Shown piece by piece: positions 9,123 to 18,060 of a DNA stretch of 61,732 nt. The position numbers and the translations under genes were made by a program. The notes under the pieces are model-generated. The model did not search any database, was not told the origin of the DNA, and saw nothing but the letters and a program-made list of their open reading frames with translations. Source of the DNA: Streptomyces sp. sk2.1 (lineage in GTDB: Bacteria; Actinomycetota; Actinomycetes; Streptomycetales; Streptomycetaceae); the NCBI RefSeq assembly GCF_008120935.1, contig NZ_RDBO01000011.1, forward strand, positions 31,800 through 93,531. The letters run 5' to 3'. Position 1 is the first letter of the stretch. Every line of letters starts with the position of its first letter.

Positions 9123-11122
9123 CCGACACGTCCACCGGTTGTGCCGACGCGCGGGCCGATCTGCTCGCCCTCACCCCGGACACGCTCGCGGCACTGGCCA
9201 ACCGCGGCCTGGTGAAACGGGCCACGAAGGAGCTGGACGCCGGGACGGTGCCCGGGCTCACGACCGATCCGGACGCCACCGTGCGGGCCCGGTTCGACGA
9301 CGGCACCACCGCGTCCCTGCCGCCCGCCGCCGGTCTGGACAACGGCGACTGCAGCTGCGCCGCGCCCGGTGTCTGCCGCCATCTCGTCGCCCTGGTGCTG
9401 GCCTACCAGCGCCGGGCCGGGTCGCCCGCGGACGGCGGGCCCGCCCCGGCCACCGACTGGTCCCCCGGCGACACCGGCGACGAAGCACTCGCCGAGGCGG
9501 TCGGTGCCCGCCCGGCCGCCTCGGCCCGCCGTACCTTCGAGCACGGCTACGGTGCCGTCGTGCACCGCCCGACCCCCGGCCATCCCGAGCCCCGGGTCGA
9601 ACTCCCCACCTGCACGGTGCGTTTCCCGGTGCCGGGTGAGATCGGGTACGCGCTGACGGACGCGGCCGCCGAACTGCGCGGCGAGATGGTGGCGCTCGCG
9701 GTGTGGGCGTTCCGGGCCGCCGACGCGACGGGGACCGCGGAGCGTTCCGTGTCCGTCCAGGTCGGGGGCGGCGGCTCCGCCGCGGCGTCCGCGCCCCTGT
9801 CCGCGCTCGACACGGCCGTCGGGCTGGTGGACGAGCTGCTGGCGGAGGGCGTGGCCCATGTCGGACCGGTCCACGGCGGCGCCCTGGTGCGTGCCGGTGC
9901 CGGGCTGACCGCCGAATCGATGCACTGGCCCGCGGGGGCGCTCGCCGAGCTGACGGACCAGCTCACCGCGTACGCCGACCGCGGCGCCCACTACCGTCCG
10001 GAGTCGGTCGCCGCCCTGATCACCGAGGTGCACGCCCGGCGGCGGGCCGCCGCGCACCCCGGCGTGCTCGGCACCCGCGAGGCCGGGGACACCCCGTTGC
10101 GCCGGGTCCGGCTCACCTCGCTCGGCTGCCGTGTCCACGGCACCGGCCGGTCCCTGACCGCCGAGGTGTACTTCGCCCATCCCGGCGCGGGCAACGTCCT
10201 CGTGCTGCGCAAGGACTGGACGGCGCCCGAGGGCAAGGAGCTCACCGCCCACGGACTGTCCGCCCGGCGCGTCCTCGCCACTTCGCTCGGTTCGCTGGCC
10301 GCCGGGAGCCTGGTCAGCGAGAGCGTCCGACGCACCCCGAGCCGTGCGCTGACCGTCGCGCGGGGCCGGCTCGGCGCGACGACCATCACCCCCGTCGGCA
10401 CCGCCTGGACCGAGCTGCCCGAGCCGTTGCTCGTGCGGGACCTGGCCGCGCTGACGGCGGGCTGGGAGGGCCGGCCGCCCCGGCTGATCCGGCCGCGGGT
10501 GGAGGCGGAGAGCGTCCATGTCGTCGCGCTGTCGGCGGTGGAGAGCGTCGGCTACGACCCGGCCGAGCAGCGTCTCGAGGCCGTCGTGCGCGATGCCTCG
10601 GGGTCCCGGGCGCTGGTGGCGTCGGAGTACCGGCCCCAGTGCCCCGGTGCGCTGGACGCCCTGGCCGATGCGCTGGAGAGCGGCGCCACGCACGTGAGCG
10701 GTTCGGTGCACCGCTCGGGCGGCGGGGTGCGGATCGATCCGCTCGGGGTGCTCACCCCGGCCGGGGTGGTCGTGCCCGACCTCGCCCCGGGTGACGGCTC
10801 CGCGGCCCTGGCGGCGGTGGCGCGGCGGTCCGCCGATCCGCTGGCGGCGGTGCTGGACGAGGCGACGTCCGCCATGTCGGCGGTGGCGCACAGCGGGCTG
10901 CGCCATCTGAACGCCCCCGCCCGGTCCCGTATCGACGACTCCGTGACCGCGCTGTCCCGCACCGGCCTGACCCGTGCCGCGACGCTGCTCCGCGCCTTCC
11001 TCGACGCTCTGGACGACGGGTCCGCGCCGGGCGAGGAGGGGCTGGCCGCCCGGTGCGGGGCGTGGCTGGAGGCCCAGCTCCACCTCATGGTCAGCGGCGA
11101 GCTCCGCTCCGGCCGGGCCTGA
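9119..11122 (+). CDS. SWIM zinc-finger protein (YehQ-like)
   Basis: This 667-residue protein has a SWIM zinc finger near the N-terminus, CSCAAPGVCRH (about residues 79-90), with the CxC...CxH ligands intact. The rest is a long region without a named domain that I could recognise. SWIM fingers bind DNA or proteins. It is the last gene of the coupled operon, and a hairpin follows between it and the convergent GH4 gene. The combination with MoxR, VWA, DUF5682 and WGR/DUF4132 matches E. coli yehQ. Confidence 0.85.
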   Translation: MTDTSTGCADARADLLALTPDTLAALANRGLVKRATKELDAGTVPGLTTDPDATVRARFDDGTTASLPPAAGLDNGDCSCAAPGVCRHLVALVLAYQRRAGSPADGGPAPATDWSPGDTGDEALAEAVGARPAASARRTFEHGYGAVVHRPTPGHPEPRVELPTCTVRFPVPGEIGYALTDAAAELRGEMVALAVWAFRAADATGTAERSVSVQVGGGGSAAASAPLSALDTAVGLVDELLAEGVAHVGPVHGGALVRAGAGLTAESMHWPAGALAELTDQLTAYADRGAHYRPESVAALITEVHARRRAAAHPGVLGTREAGDTPLRRVRLTSLGCRVHGTGRSLTAEVYFAHPGAGNVLVLRKDWTAPEGKELTAHGLSARRVLATSLGSLAAGSLVSESVRRTPSRALTVARGRLGATTITPVGTAWTELPEPLLVRDLAALTAGWEGRPPRLIRPRVEAESVHVVALSAVESVGYDPAEQRLEAVVRDASGSRALVASEYRPQCPGALDALADALESGATHVSGSVHRSGGGVRIDPLGVLTPAGVVVPDLAPGDGSAALAAVARRSADPLAAVLDEATSAMSAVAHSGLRHLNAPARSRIDDSVTALSRTGLTRAATLLRAFLDALDDGSAPGEEGLAARCGAWLEAQLHLMVSGELRSGRA

Positions 11123-11197
11123 GGTCCCGCCGCGTCCGGGCGCGGGCGGCGGCTGCCCCGGCGCCGCATCGCACCCCACGCCGGTGCCGGGGTGCCC

Positions 11198-11223
11198 GCC
11201 CGCCGGACCGCGGTCGGACGGGC
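11198..11223. terminator. Imperfect hairpin between convergent genes
   Basis: GCCCG..GGACCG and CGGTC..ACGGGC pair as an imperfect stem around a GC centre, between the stop of the SWIM gene (11122) and the stop of the GH4 gene (11246). It could serve both transcripts. Confidence 0.45.
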
Positions 11224-11245
11224 CCGGGGGCTGCCGGGGCGGTCC

Positions 11246-12592
11246 TCAGGGGCGGTTCAGGTAGGCGAGTGCGGGGTGGGCCTCGACGTATCCGTCGACG
11301 AGGCGTTCGGCGACGGTCACCGAGTCGACCAGCGGGTGCAGGGCGAAGGCCTTCACGGCGGTCGCGCGCGAACCGCTCTCCGACGCTTCCAGGACCGCGC
11401 GTTCGACCGCCTTGACCGCGGTGACCAGGCCGACGGCATGGTACGGAAGCGGGTCGACGGCGACGGGGCGGGCGCCGTTGGCGTCGACCAGGCACGGCAC
11501 CTCGATGACGGCTTCGGCGTCGAGCGCCTGGAGCGTGGTCCGGTTGGGGACGTTGAGGATGAGCGTGGTCCGTTCGTCGCGGGCGACCGCCCGCATGAGG
11601 GCGAGCGCCACCTGTTCGTAGCCGCCGGACTCCAGGTCGCTCCCGTCCCGTTCGCCGACCCCGGCGACCTCCCGGTTCTCCGACATGTACGTGGCCTCGC
11701 GTTCGGCGCGCGTGCGGTCCCAGGTGGCCAGGGCGGGGGCCGTCGGGTCCTTCATCCGGGCGTAGAAGCCCTCCTGCTGCTCGCGGAGGAAGGCGCCGCG
11801 GGTCTGCTCGGCCTCCTGGTAGGCGCGTACCGCTTCCCGGTTGAAGTAGTAGTAGTGCAGGTACTCGTTGGGGACGGCGCCCAGCGAGCGCAGCCAGTCG
11901 GCGCCGAACAGCCGGCCCTCCTCGAAGGAGCCGAGGAGAGCCGGGTCCGCGAGCAGCCGCGGGAGTTCGTCCCGGCCGTCGACGCGCAGTCCGCGGACCC
12001 AGCCCAGGTGGTTCAGGCCGACGTAGTCGATCCGGGCCCGGTCCGGGTCGGCGCCGAGCACCCGGGCGATGCGGCGGCCGAGGCCCACCGGGGAGTCGCA
12101 GATGCCGATGACCCGGTCCCCGAGGTGGCGGGACATGGCCTCGGTGACCAGACCGGCCGGGTTGGTGAAGTTGATGACCCAGGCGTCGGGGGCGAGCCGT
12201 GCGATGCGCCGGGCCAGGTCGACGGCGACGGGCACGGTGCGCAGCCCGTAGGCGATGCCGCCCGCCCCGACCGTCTCCTGACCGAGCACCCCCAGGTCGA
12301 GGGCGACGCGTTCGTCGGCCGCCCGGCCTTCGAGGCCGCCCACCCGGATCGCCGAGAAGACGAAGTCGGCGCCGCGCAGTGCCTCGTCGAGATCGGTGGT
12401 GGCGTCGACGACGGGCGCGTCGGGGACGTTCTCGGCCTGTTCGGCGAGCACCCGGGCCACCGCGGCGAGCCGGTCGGTATCGGTGTCGTAAAGGGTGACC
12501 GCCGATACGCGGCCCTCGGCGTGGTCGGCGAGCAACGCCCCGTACACGAGTGGAACCCGGAATCCGCCGCCGCCCAGAATTGTCAGCTTCAC
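11246..12592 (-). CDS. Glycoside hydrolase family 4 (6-phospho-beta-glucosidase type)
   Basis: This 448-residue GH4 enzyme hydrolyses phospho- or free glycosides by an NAD- and Mn-dependent redox/elimination mechanism. The Rossmann start is LTILGGGGFR (residues 3-12). INFTNPAG (140-147), CDSPVG (165-170, metal-ligand Cys) and NHLGW (194-198, metal-ligand His) are all present. The GTG start at 12592 is supported by the family N-terminus; the Shine-Dalgarno (GGAA) is weak and close. No PTS or ABC sugar transporter lies beside it, so the substrate cannot be deduced. It is transcribed away from a large hairpin-containing gap. Confidence 0.88.
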   Translation of the reverse strand: MKLTILGGGGFRVPLVYGALLADHAEGRVSAVTLYDTDTDRLAAVARVLAEQAENVPDAPVVDATTDLDEALRGADFVFSAIRVGGLEGRAADERVALDLGVLGQETVGAGGIAYGLRTVPVAVDLARRIARLAPDAWVINFTNPAGLVTEAMSRHLGDRVIGICDSPVGLGRRIARVLGADPDRARIDYVGLNHLGWVRGLRVDGRDELPRLLADPALLGSFEEGRLFGADWLRSLGAVPNEYLHYYYFNREAVRAYQEAEQTRGAFLREQQEGFYARMKDPTAPALATWDRTRAEREATYMSENREVAGVGERDGSDLESGGYEQVALALMRAVARDERTTLILNVPNRTTLQALDAEAVIEVPCLVDANGARPVAVDPLPYHAVGLVTAVKAVERAVLEASESGSRATAVKAFALHPLVDSVTVAERLVDGYVEAHPALAYLNRP

Positions 12593-12990
12593 GCTTCCGC
12601 ATGGTACGGGGGCCGGATCGGACCGGGCACGAACGACTCCGGGTCGCGGAGCCCGCCCGGGGGCGTGGCTCCCGCTTCCGGTCCGACCGCCACGTCCTCC
12701 GCCCTTCCCGGCTCGGAGGATCCGTACGAGCGGCATCCGCACAAACCGCGTCGGTACGAGCGGCGTTCGTACCGACGCGGTCCGGCCCGGTGGCCGCGGA
12801 CCGTGGGTCCGTCGCCACCGGGCCGGATGATGCCGGTGCCGTTCGCGCCTCGTCGGGGCGGACCGGTCAGTCGCCGCTCCACCAGCGGGAGACGACCCGC
12901 CACAGCCTGGCCGGTGCGGACCGGTCGCGCTGCTGCGGGATATGGCCCATGGCGGGCTGCGCCCCGGGGGTGCTCCCCGTCCCGTCGACG
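12593..12990. other. Gene-free stretch between GH4 and the conservon P450
   Basis: No convincing coding frame lies here. Apart from the hairpin at 12745-12781 I see only repeated TACGAG-type words and GC-rich filler. It should include the GH4 promoter, but I find no clear -35/-10 pair. Confidence 0.4.
12745..12781. terminator. Perfect 15-bp hairpin upstream of GH4
   Basis: ACCGCGTCGGTACGA (12745-12759) is followed by a 7-nt loop and its exact complement (12767-12781). It lies about 150 bases upstream of the GH4 start and about 220 bases beyond the P450 stop, so it could be a second terminator for the conservon transcript. Confidence 0.5.
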
Positions 12991-13064
12991 ACCGCCGTCA
13001 TGGCCGAAGCGCCCGTCCCCGCCCCGGCCCCGGCCACGACGGGCGCTTCGGCCATGACGGCGGT
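12991..13064 (-). terminator. 27-bp perfect inverted repeat overlapping the P450 stop codon
   Basis: The arms 12991-13017 and 13038-13064 are exact complements over 27 bases, with a 20-nt GC-rich loop. The TGA of the P450 gene (complement of 12998-13000) lies inside the left arm, so the last 22 or so codons of that gene are written in the hairpin. It is the obvious terminator of the conservon operon. Confidence 0.7.
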
Positions 13065-14362
13065 TCCCTGTCGTCCTGCGGCGCACGCGCGGCGAAGTCC
13101 GCCGGGAGTTCCACCAGATGCCGGCCCATGATGTTCCCGACCCACTTCAGCTCGCCCTCGTCGACGGCGAGTTCGAGGTCGGGCAGCCGCATCAGCAGGG
13201 CGTCGACACCGACGTCGGCGATGGCGCGGCCGATGTCCTGCCCCGGGCATTCGTGCGGGCCGCCGCTGAACGCCAGGTGGGCGCGGTTGCCCGCCATGTC
13301 GGCGTTCAGGTCGGGCCGTACGATCGGGTCGGTGTTGGCCGGGGCGATGCCGACGATCAGGGCGTCGCCCGCCTTGATCTGCTTGCCGCCCAGTTCGGTG
13401 TCGCCGACCGCCCAGCGGCCGAAGACCGCGGTGAACGGCGGTTCGTCCCACAGCGTCTGCTCGACCGCCTCGGGCACCGTCATGTGACCGCCGCTGAGCC
13501 GGGCCCGGAAGCGCGGGTCGGTGAGCACCATCCGCAGGACGTTGGCGATCAGGTTGGCGGTCGCCTCGTAGGAGGCGATGAGGATCAGGCGCAGGTGTTC
13601 GCTGACCTCCTGGTCGTTCATCCGCGCGGGGTGCTCGATGAGCCAGGTGGCGAAGTCGTCCGCGGGTTCGCGGCGGCGCCGCTGGACGAGCCGGGTCAGC
13701 GCCTCCAGGACGTAGGCGTTGCTCGCGACGGCGGTCGCCGTGCCCCGGGTCATGTCGCGGGCGGCCTGGACCATCCGGTCGTTGTACTCCTCGGGCATGC
13801 CGATGATCGCGCACATCACCATCATCGGCAGCCGTTCGGCGAACTGACCGACCAGGTCGACGCGGCCTTCCTGGCAGAAGTCGTTGACCAGTCGGTTGCT
13901 GTAGCGGTTGACGTGGCGGCGGACGCCGCGGGTGTCGATGCGGCCCATGCTGTCGGTGACCGCGCCGCGCTGGCGCTCGTGGGTGGCGCCGTCGGCGAAG
14001 ACGCAGATCGGCTGCCAGGTGAAGATCGGGGCGAGCGGGTGGTCCGGGGCGACACTGCCGTCCTGCAGGGCCCGCCACCGCCGGGAGTCGCGGGAGAACT
14101 GCGAGGGGGTACGGGTCATGTGCAGGTTCTCGCTGTGGCCGAGGACCAGCCAGGCGGGCACGTCCCCGTGCAGCAGCACGGGGGCCACGGTGCCGTGTTC
14201 GGCGCGCAGTTTCTCGTAGAGCCCGTGGGGGTCCCGCTCGGCCTCCGGGCCGTAGAACCGGCGCAGTCCGCCGGGCCCGATGCCGAGGCCGTGGGCCGGG
14301 CACTCGGGGGGCGGAAACGACCCCTGGGCCGCTCCGGACTCGTAGGGAAATGGGGTTGTCAC
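12998..14362 (-). CDS. cvnE: Conservon cytochrome P450 (CYP157-type, lacks ExxR)
   Basis: This P450 of 454 residues ends the conservon operon, 69 bases after cvnD. The heme loop FSGGPHECPG places the Cys ligand at about residue 372. The K-helix reads EQTLW (about 301-305) where almost every P450 has ExxR. Family CYP157 is known for exactly this change (EQSLW in Streptomyces coelicolor CYP157C1), so the assignment is good. The I-helix reads ASYEAT instead of AGxET. The last 22 residues are encoded by a terminator hairpin and are rich in Pro, Arg and Trp; they are probably a non-functional tail. The substrate is unknown. The protein is thought to act with the CvnA-D membrane complex. Confidence 0.88.
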   Translation of the reverse strand: MTTPFPYESGAAQGSFPPPECPAHGLGIGPGGLRRFYGPEAERDPHGLYEKLRAEHGTVAPVLLHGDVPAWLVLGHSENLHMTRTPSQFSRDSRRWRALQDGSVAPDHPLAPIFTWQPICVFADGATHERQRGAVTDSMGRIDTRGVRRHVNRYSNRLVNDFCQEGRVDLVGQFAERLPMMVMCAIIGMPEEYNDRMVQAARDMTRGTATAVASNAYVLEALTRLVQRRRREPADDFATWLIEHPARMNDQEVSEHLRLILIASYEATANLIANVLRMVLTDPRFRARLSGGHMTVPEAVEQTLWDEPPFTAVFGRWAVGDTELGGKQIKAGDALIVGIAPANTDPIVRPDLNADMAGNRAHLAFSGGPHECPGQDIGRAIADVGVDALLMRLPDLELAVDEGELKWVGNIMGRHLVELPADFAARAPQDDREPPSWPKRPSWPGPGRGRALRP

Positions 14363-14431
14363 GATCGCTCCAGGGATCAGGATTCCAAGGACCAGACGGG
14401 TGGGGATGCGTGAGGGGGGTGGGGAGCGCGG

Positions 14432-15046
14432 TCAGGCGAGCGGGAGTGCCAGACTGTGCAGGTAGCGCATCAGGGTCATCAGCACATCGCGGCTGGAACC
14501 GCGCAGCCGGGCGTCGCAGTCGATCATCGGGACCTCCTCGGGGAGGTCCAGGGCGCTGCGCAGTGCCTCGACGGGGTGCTTCGGGGCGTCGGGGAAGGTG
14601 TTGATGGCGACGACGAACGGTACGCCGCGCTCCTCCAGTCGCCCGATGACGTCGAAGCTGACTTCGAGCCGGCGGGTGTCGATGAGGACCACCGCGCCGA
14701 GGGCTCCCTCGAACAGTCCGTTCCACAGGAACCAGAAACGTTCCTGGCCGGGTGTTCCGAACAGATAGAGGATCAGCTCCTCGCTGATGGAGATCCGGCC
14801 GAAGTCCATGGCGACGGTGGTGGCGGTCTTGCTCTCCACCCCGTAGTTGTCGTCCACGCCGACCCCGGCCTGGGTCATGGTCTCTTCGGTGGTCAGCGGT
14901 CGGATCTCGCTGACCGATCCGACCATGGTCGTCTTGCCGACCCCGAACCCGCCGACGACCACGACCTTCACCGCGGCGGTCGCCGTGGTGGGAAGGACGT
15001 CCTCGCGCCGGGGGCCGGTGATCGTGTCAGAGTTTCTGAAGTCCAT
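14432..15046 (-). CDS. cvnD: CvnD: conservon small GTPase
   Basis: This 204-residue Ras-like GTP-binding protein has G1 GGFGVGKTT (residues 32-40) and a switch-II/G3 region FGTPGQERF (96-104), as in all CvnD proteins. It belongs to a membrane-associated complex with CvnA, CvnB and CvnC that resembles a eukaryotic G-protein signalling module and influences development and secondary metabolism in Streptomyces. Its start lies 20 bases inside the end of cvnC, so translation is coupled. The C-terminus has no lipidation-like Cys. Confidence 0.93.
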   Translation of the reverse strand: MDFRNSDTITGPRREDVLPTTATAAVKVVVVGGFGVGKTTMVGSVSEIRPLTTEETMTQAGVGVDDNYGVESKTATTVAMDFGRISISEELILYLFGTPGQERFWFLWNGLFEGALGAVVLIDTRRLEVSFDVIGRLEERGVPFVVAINTFPDAPKHPVEALRSALDLPEEVPMIDCDARLRGSSRDVLMTLMRYLHSLALPLA

Positions 15047-15398
15047 GCATCACCGCTTCGAGGAGGGACCTGTCCGGGAGTGTGGCGCGCACGATGGGTG
15101 CGCGCGATTCGATGAGTTCGGCGGCGAGGAGCTCGGTGAGGAGCGACGTGACGACGCTGAAGGGCAGTCCGAGGTACGCGGAGAGCTCCGCGACGGATAA
15201 CGGTGCCTGACACAGTCGCAGGATCACCGCCTGCTCGGGCTGGACCGTCGGCGTCGGCTGTGCCTTCGCGACGATCATCGTGACCAGGTCGAGAGCCGCT
15301 CGCTCGCTGCCGTCGGGATCGCCGGTGATCACGTACAGCCGTTCCGGATCGCTCAGGGCGGGATCGGCTTTTCGGCGCTCTCGTCGGGGAGAACTCAT
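15027..15398 (-). CDS. cvnC: CvnC: DUF742 conservon protein
   Basis: This 123-residue DUF742 protein has the family pattern DPERLYVITG followed by a winged-helix-like domain (CQAPLSVAELSAYLGLP). DUF742 proteins bridge the roadblock protein CvnB and the GTPase CvnD in conservons. The ATG overlaps the cvnB stop (ATGA). Confidence 0.93.
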   Translation of the reverse strand: MSSPRRERRKADPALSDPERLYVITGDPDGSERAALDLVTMIVAKAQPTPTVQPEQAVILRLCQAPLSVAELSAYLGLPFSVVTSLLTELLAAELIESRAPIVRATLPDRSLLEAVMHGLQKL

Positions 15399-15802
15399 CC
15401 GGACAGCCCGTCGTGGCGCGGCGGGCTCGTCAGATGGGCACCGATCCTGACGACCATGTCGCGCATCCGCGATCCGACGAGGCCGGCGTCGACCGTCTCG
15501 CCCGCCAGGACCGCGAGGTACGCGCCCGTCCCGGCGGCCATCAGGTAGAAGAAGCCGCCGGTGACCTCGATGACGACCAGGCGCATGAGCCCGTCGCTGT
15601 AAGGGATTTCGGAGGCGACGGCGGCGGCCAGGCTCTGCAGTCCGGCACAGGCCGCCGCGAGGCGGTCGGCGACATCGGGGTCGCCGCCGTGCTGGGCGAT
15701 GCGCAGACCGTCGGCGGAGAGCACCACGATCTGGTGGATGTCCGGTACGTCGTCGGCCAGCTGCTTGAGCATCCAGTCCATGTTTCCCCGCTGCTGGATC
15801 AC
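15395..15802 (-). CDS. cvnB: CvnB: roadblock/LC7 conservon protein
   Basis: This 135-residue roadblock/LC7 protein is a relative of MglB, which regulates small GTPases. The characteristic start is IQQRGNMDWMLKQL, followed by the fold core (VVLSADGLRIA). I chose the GTG at 15802 because it overlaps the cvnA stop (GTGA) and has GGGGAG upstream; an in-frame ATG seven codons earlier would overlap cvnA more. It probably acts as a GAP or scaffold for CvnD. Confidence 0.93.
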   Translation of the reverse strand: MIQQRGNMDWMLKQLADDVPDIHQIVVLSADGLRIAQHGGDPDVADRLAAACAGLQSLAAAVASEIPYSDGLMRLVVIEVTGGFFYLMAAGTGAYLAVLAGETVDAGLVGSRMRDMVVRIGAHLTSPPRHDGLSG

Positions 15803-17409
15803 TTCAGGTCTCCCCTGTCCCACGCGTCATCGGAGTCTTCGTCGGTCTTCGGGTCCTGCGGCACGCCGTTGACGGCGTTGGTGAATGCCTCCAGCCAGAG
15901 TCCGGGCGGCTGCTCCTTGCCGTTGTCACCGCCCGGTCCGTGGCCGTTGGCATGGCCGTTGCGCCGGGCGGCGGTGGGGTCGACGGGCTGGGCGGGGAGG
16001 TTGTGCGAACCGAGGGGCGCGCGGCCGCGGCTGCGGCGTTGCGGGAGTCCTCCGGTGGTCCACTCGGTCACCACGGGGACGTCGTCCTCCATGGCGGCCG
16101 CGGGGACGACCGGCCTGGTGACGGGGGCCACCGGTCCGGTGGCGGGGCGCTGGGCCACGGGGGTGCGGGGCTTGCGGCGGGCCGGCACGACGTGCTTCAT
16201 GGCCTCCTGGTCGATGTCGCTGGTGGGCCTCGACGTGGCGCCGATGCCGTGGGCGATGCCGGGAGCGGGTCCGGTGGTGATCATGGCGCGGGGCACGATG
16301 AGCACGGCACGGACGCCGCCGTACGCGGACTGCCGCAGGGAGACCTGGAGGTCGTACATCCGGGCGAGGCGTCCGACGACGGCCATGCCGAGTCGCGGGG
16401 ACTCGCCGAGGTCGTTCATGTTGGAGCCGGCCTGGGCCCTGGCGAGCATGTTCTCGGCCCGCGAGCGGGCCTCCTCGCTGAGCGAGACGCCGCCGTCCTC
16501 GATCTCGATGGCGATGCCGGTCTGCACCTCGACGGCGGTGACGTGCACCCGGGTCTGCGGGGGCGAGTAGCGGGTGGCGTTGTCGAGGAGCTCGGCGCAG
16601 GCGTGGATGAGCGGTTCGACGGCCGTGCCGATGATGGCGACCTTGGCGATCGAGTGCAGATCGACGCGGGGGTACTCCAGGATCCGCGACATGGCGCCGC
16701 GCAGCACGCTGAACAGCGGTACGGGCTTGGGCCACTGGCGGCTGGGCCGGGCCCCGCCGAGTACCGCGATGGAGTCGGCGAGGCGGCCGATCAGCGCGGT
16801 GCCGTGGTCGATGCGGAGCAGGTCGTCGAAGACGTCGGGGTTGCGCCCGTGGTGCTCCTCCATCTCGCGCAGTTCGCTCGCCTGGCGGTGGACGATCGCC
16901 TGGACGCGCCGGGCGACGTTGACGAAGGCGCGCTGCGCGGAGTCACGCATGGCTTCTTCGTTGTCGATGATGTTGAGCACCGTGTAGACGAGAGTGCGCT
17001 GGGCGTCGGGCAGGTCGCGGTACGCCTCGTCCGCGTCCACGACGTCGCGGAGCACTTCCTCGGGCGAATTCCCCACGCGCAGACGGTGGATGGCGGCCGG
17101 CAGGAGCACCTTGCTGATCCGCACGGTCTCGTCGTCGTGGGTGGCGATGCGCCGTTCCAGGTCGGCGAAGCGACGTTCGTACACCGCGCGCTGGGTGCGC
17201 AGGTCACGGGCCCTGCGGGCGAGTTGGACGGTGAGCACGGCGACCACGACGGTGGCGATCACGCCGCACCAGACGACTGGTATCCGCGCGGGCTCGGAGA
17301 CCAGCGCCGCCGCGGCGGCGGTCGCGCCGCCGATCAGGAGCACGGGCAGCAACACGGCGCGAACGACCGGGGTTTCCCGGTCGGTCGGCGGTGATTCAAC
17401 ACGGACCAT
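15799..17409 (-). CDS. cvnA: CvnA: conservon sensor histidine kinase-like protein
   Basis: CvnA, 536 residues, has two closely spaced membrane segments (about 17-37 and 44-64), a coiled signalling region with an MEEHHGRN motif, and a HATPase_c domain with N-box ELLDNATRYS (273-282) and G1 box EDGGVS (304-309). The C-terminal 170 residues are Pro/Arg-rich and probably disordered. As in other CvnA proteins no extracellular sensor is visible and the H-box is atypical. It is the first gene of the cvnABCD-P450 operon; AGAGG precedes the ATG by 7 bases. Confidence 0.93.
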   Translation of the reverse strand: MVRVESPPTDRETPVVRAVLLPVLLIGGATAAAAALVSEPARIPVVWCGVIATVVVAVLTVQLARRARDLRTQRAVYERRFADLERRIATHDDETVRISKVLLPAAIHRLRVGNSPEEVLRDVVDADEAYRDLPDAQRTLVYTVLNIIDNEEAMRDSAQRAFVNVARRVQAIVHRQASELREMEEHHGRNPDVFDDLLRIDHGTALIGRLADSIAVLGGARPSRQWPKPVPLFSVLRGAMSRILEYPRVDLHSIAKVAIIGTAVEPLIHACAELLDNATRYSPPQTRVHVTAVEVQTGIAIEIEDGGVSLSEEARSRAENMLARAQAGSNMNDLGESPRLGMAVVGRLARMYDLQVSLRQSAYGGVRAVLIVPRAMITTGPAPGIAHGIGATSRPTSDIDQEAMKHVVPARRKPRTPVAQRPATGPVAPVTRPVVPAAAMEDDVPVVTEWTTGGLPQRRSRGRAPLGSHNLPAQPVDPTAARRNGHANGHGPGGDNGKEQPPGLWLEAFTNAVNGVPQDPKTDEDSDDAWDRGDLK

Positions 17410-18060
17410 CTAAAACCTCTGGCGGTTGATTCGGGAGGTACAGGCGCTTGCAGGACAGTCGGGAACAAGCGCTCGAATTCATATCAACTCGACTTCACTG
17501 CGCGTGAGCTTAGCCAGATCGAATCAGGGCTTCGGCACATTCACCCAACCCCCTGCGCGAGCGCTCCGGCGGTAATACACTCACGAGTTTTTGCACACAC
17601 CGCCGTCACGCGTGCGCGGGGAGTGACGACGGTCGGCGTCGGGCACCCCGCGAGGCGATTCGTACCGAAGAGCGGGACGGAGTTGAAGGGATCGGGAAGG
17701 TGAACAAAGGGCTGTCCAGGCGGATTTGGTCACCTCAAGGGCAACAACTCTCACCCTCGCCTCTCACGCCATCCCCACTTCGTCCCGTACCAGGGGACAG
17801 TCGTACACGCAATCGACAGGGGTCGAAAGGGATGTATTCGCGGCCCGGGAAAGGGTGACCCTCCGGGGCGCCGGGATGACGGCCGTTGCGGGCGGCGCCG
17901 GAGCGGGCGGCCGTCGCGCACCCTCGCGCTCCGTGGAACGGCCCCCGGACCGGGGCCGGCCGGGCCGTGGACCGGGCCCCGCGGCGGGCCGTCGTCCCGG
18001 ATCATGTCCGGGTACGTCGCGTCACGAGACGCACCGGAACCGACGAGGAACGGACGCACC
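17410..18060. promoter_or_regulatory. Divergent control region of the conservon and the IclR gene
   Basis: This 650-base stretch has no credible gene. GCGCTTG (17444-17450) and CAAGCGC (17466-17472) form a 7-bp inverted repeat with a 15-nt spacer, 35-63 bases upstream of cvnA, and could be an operator. The stretch 17470-17600 is less GC-rich than its surroundings (GAATTCATATCAACT, GGTAATACACTC), as expected of promoter DNA. I cannot fix a -10/-35 pair for either direction. Confidence 0.4.
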
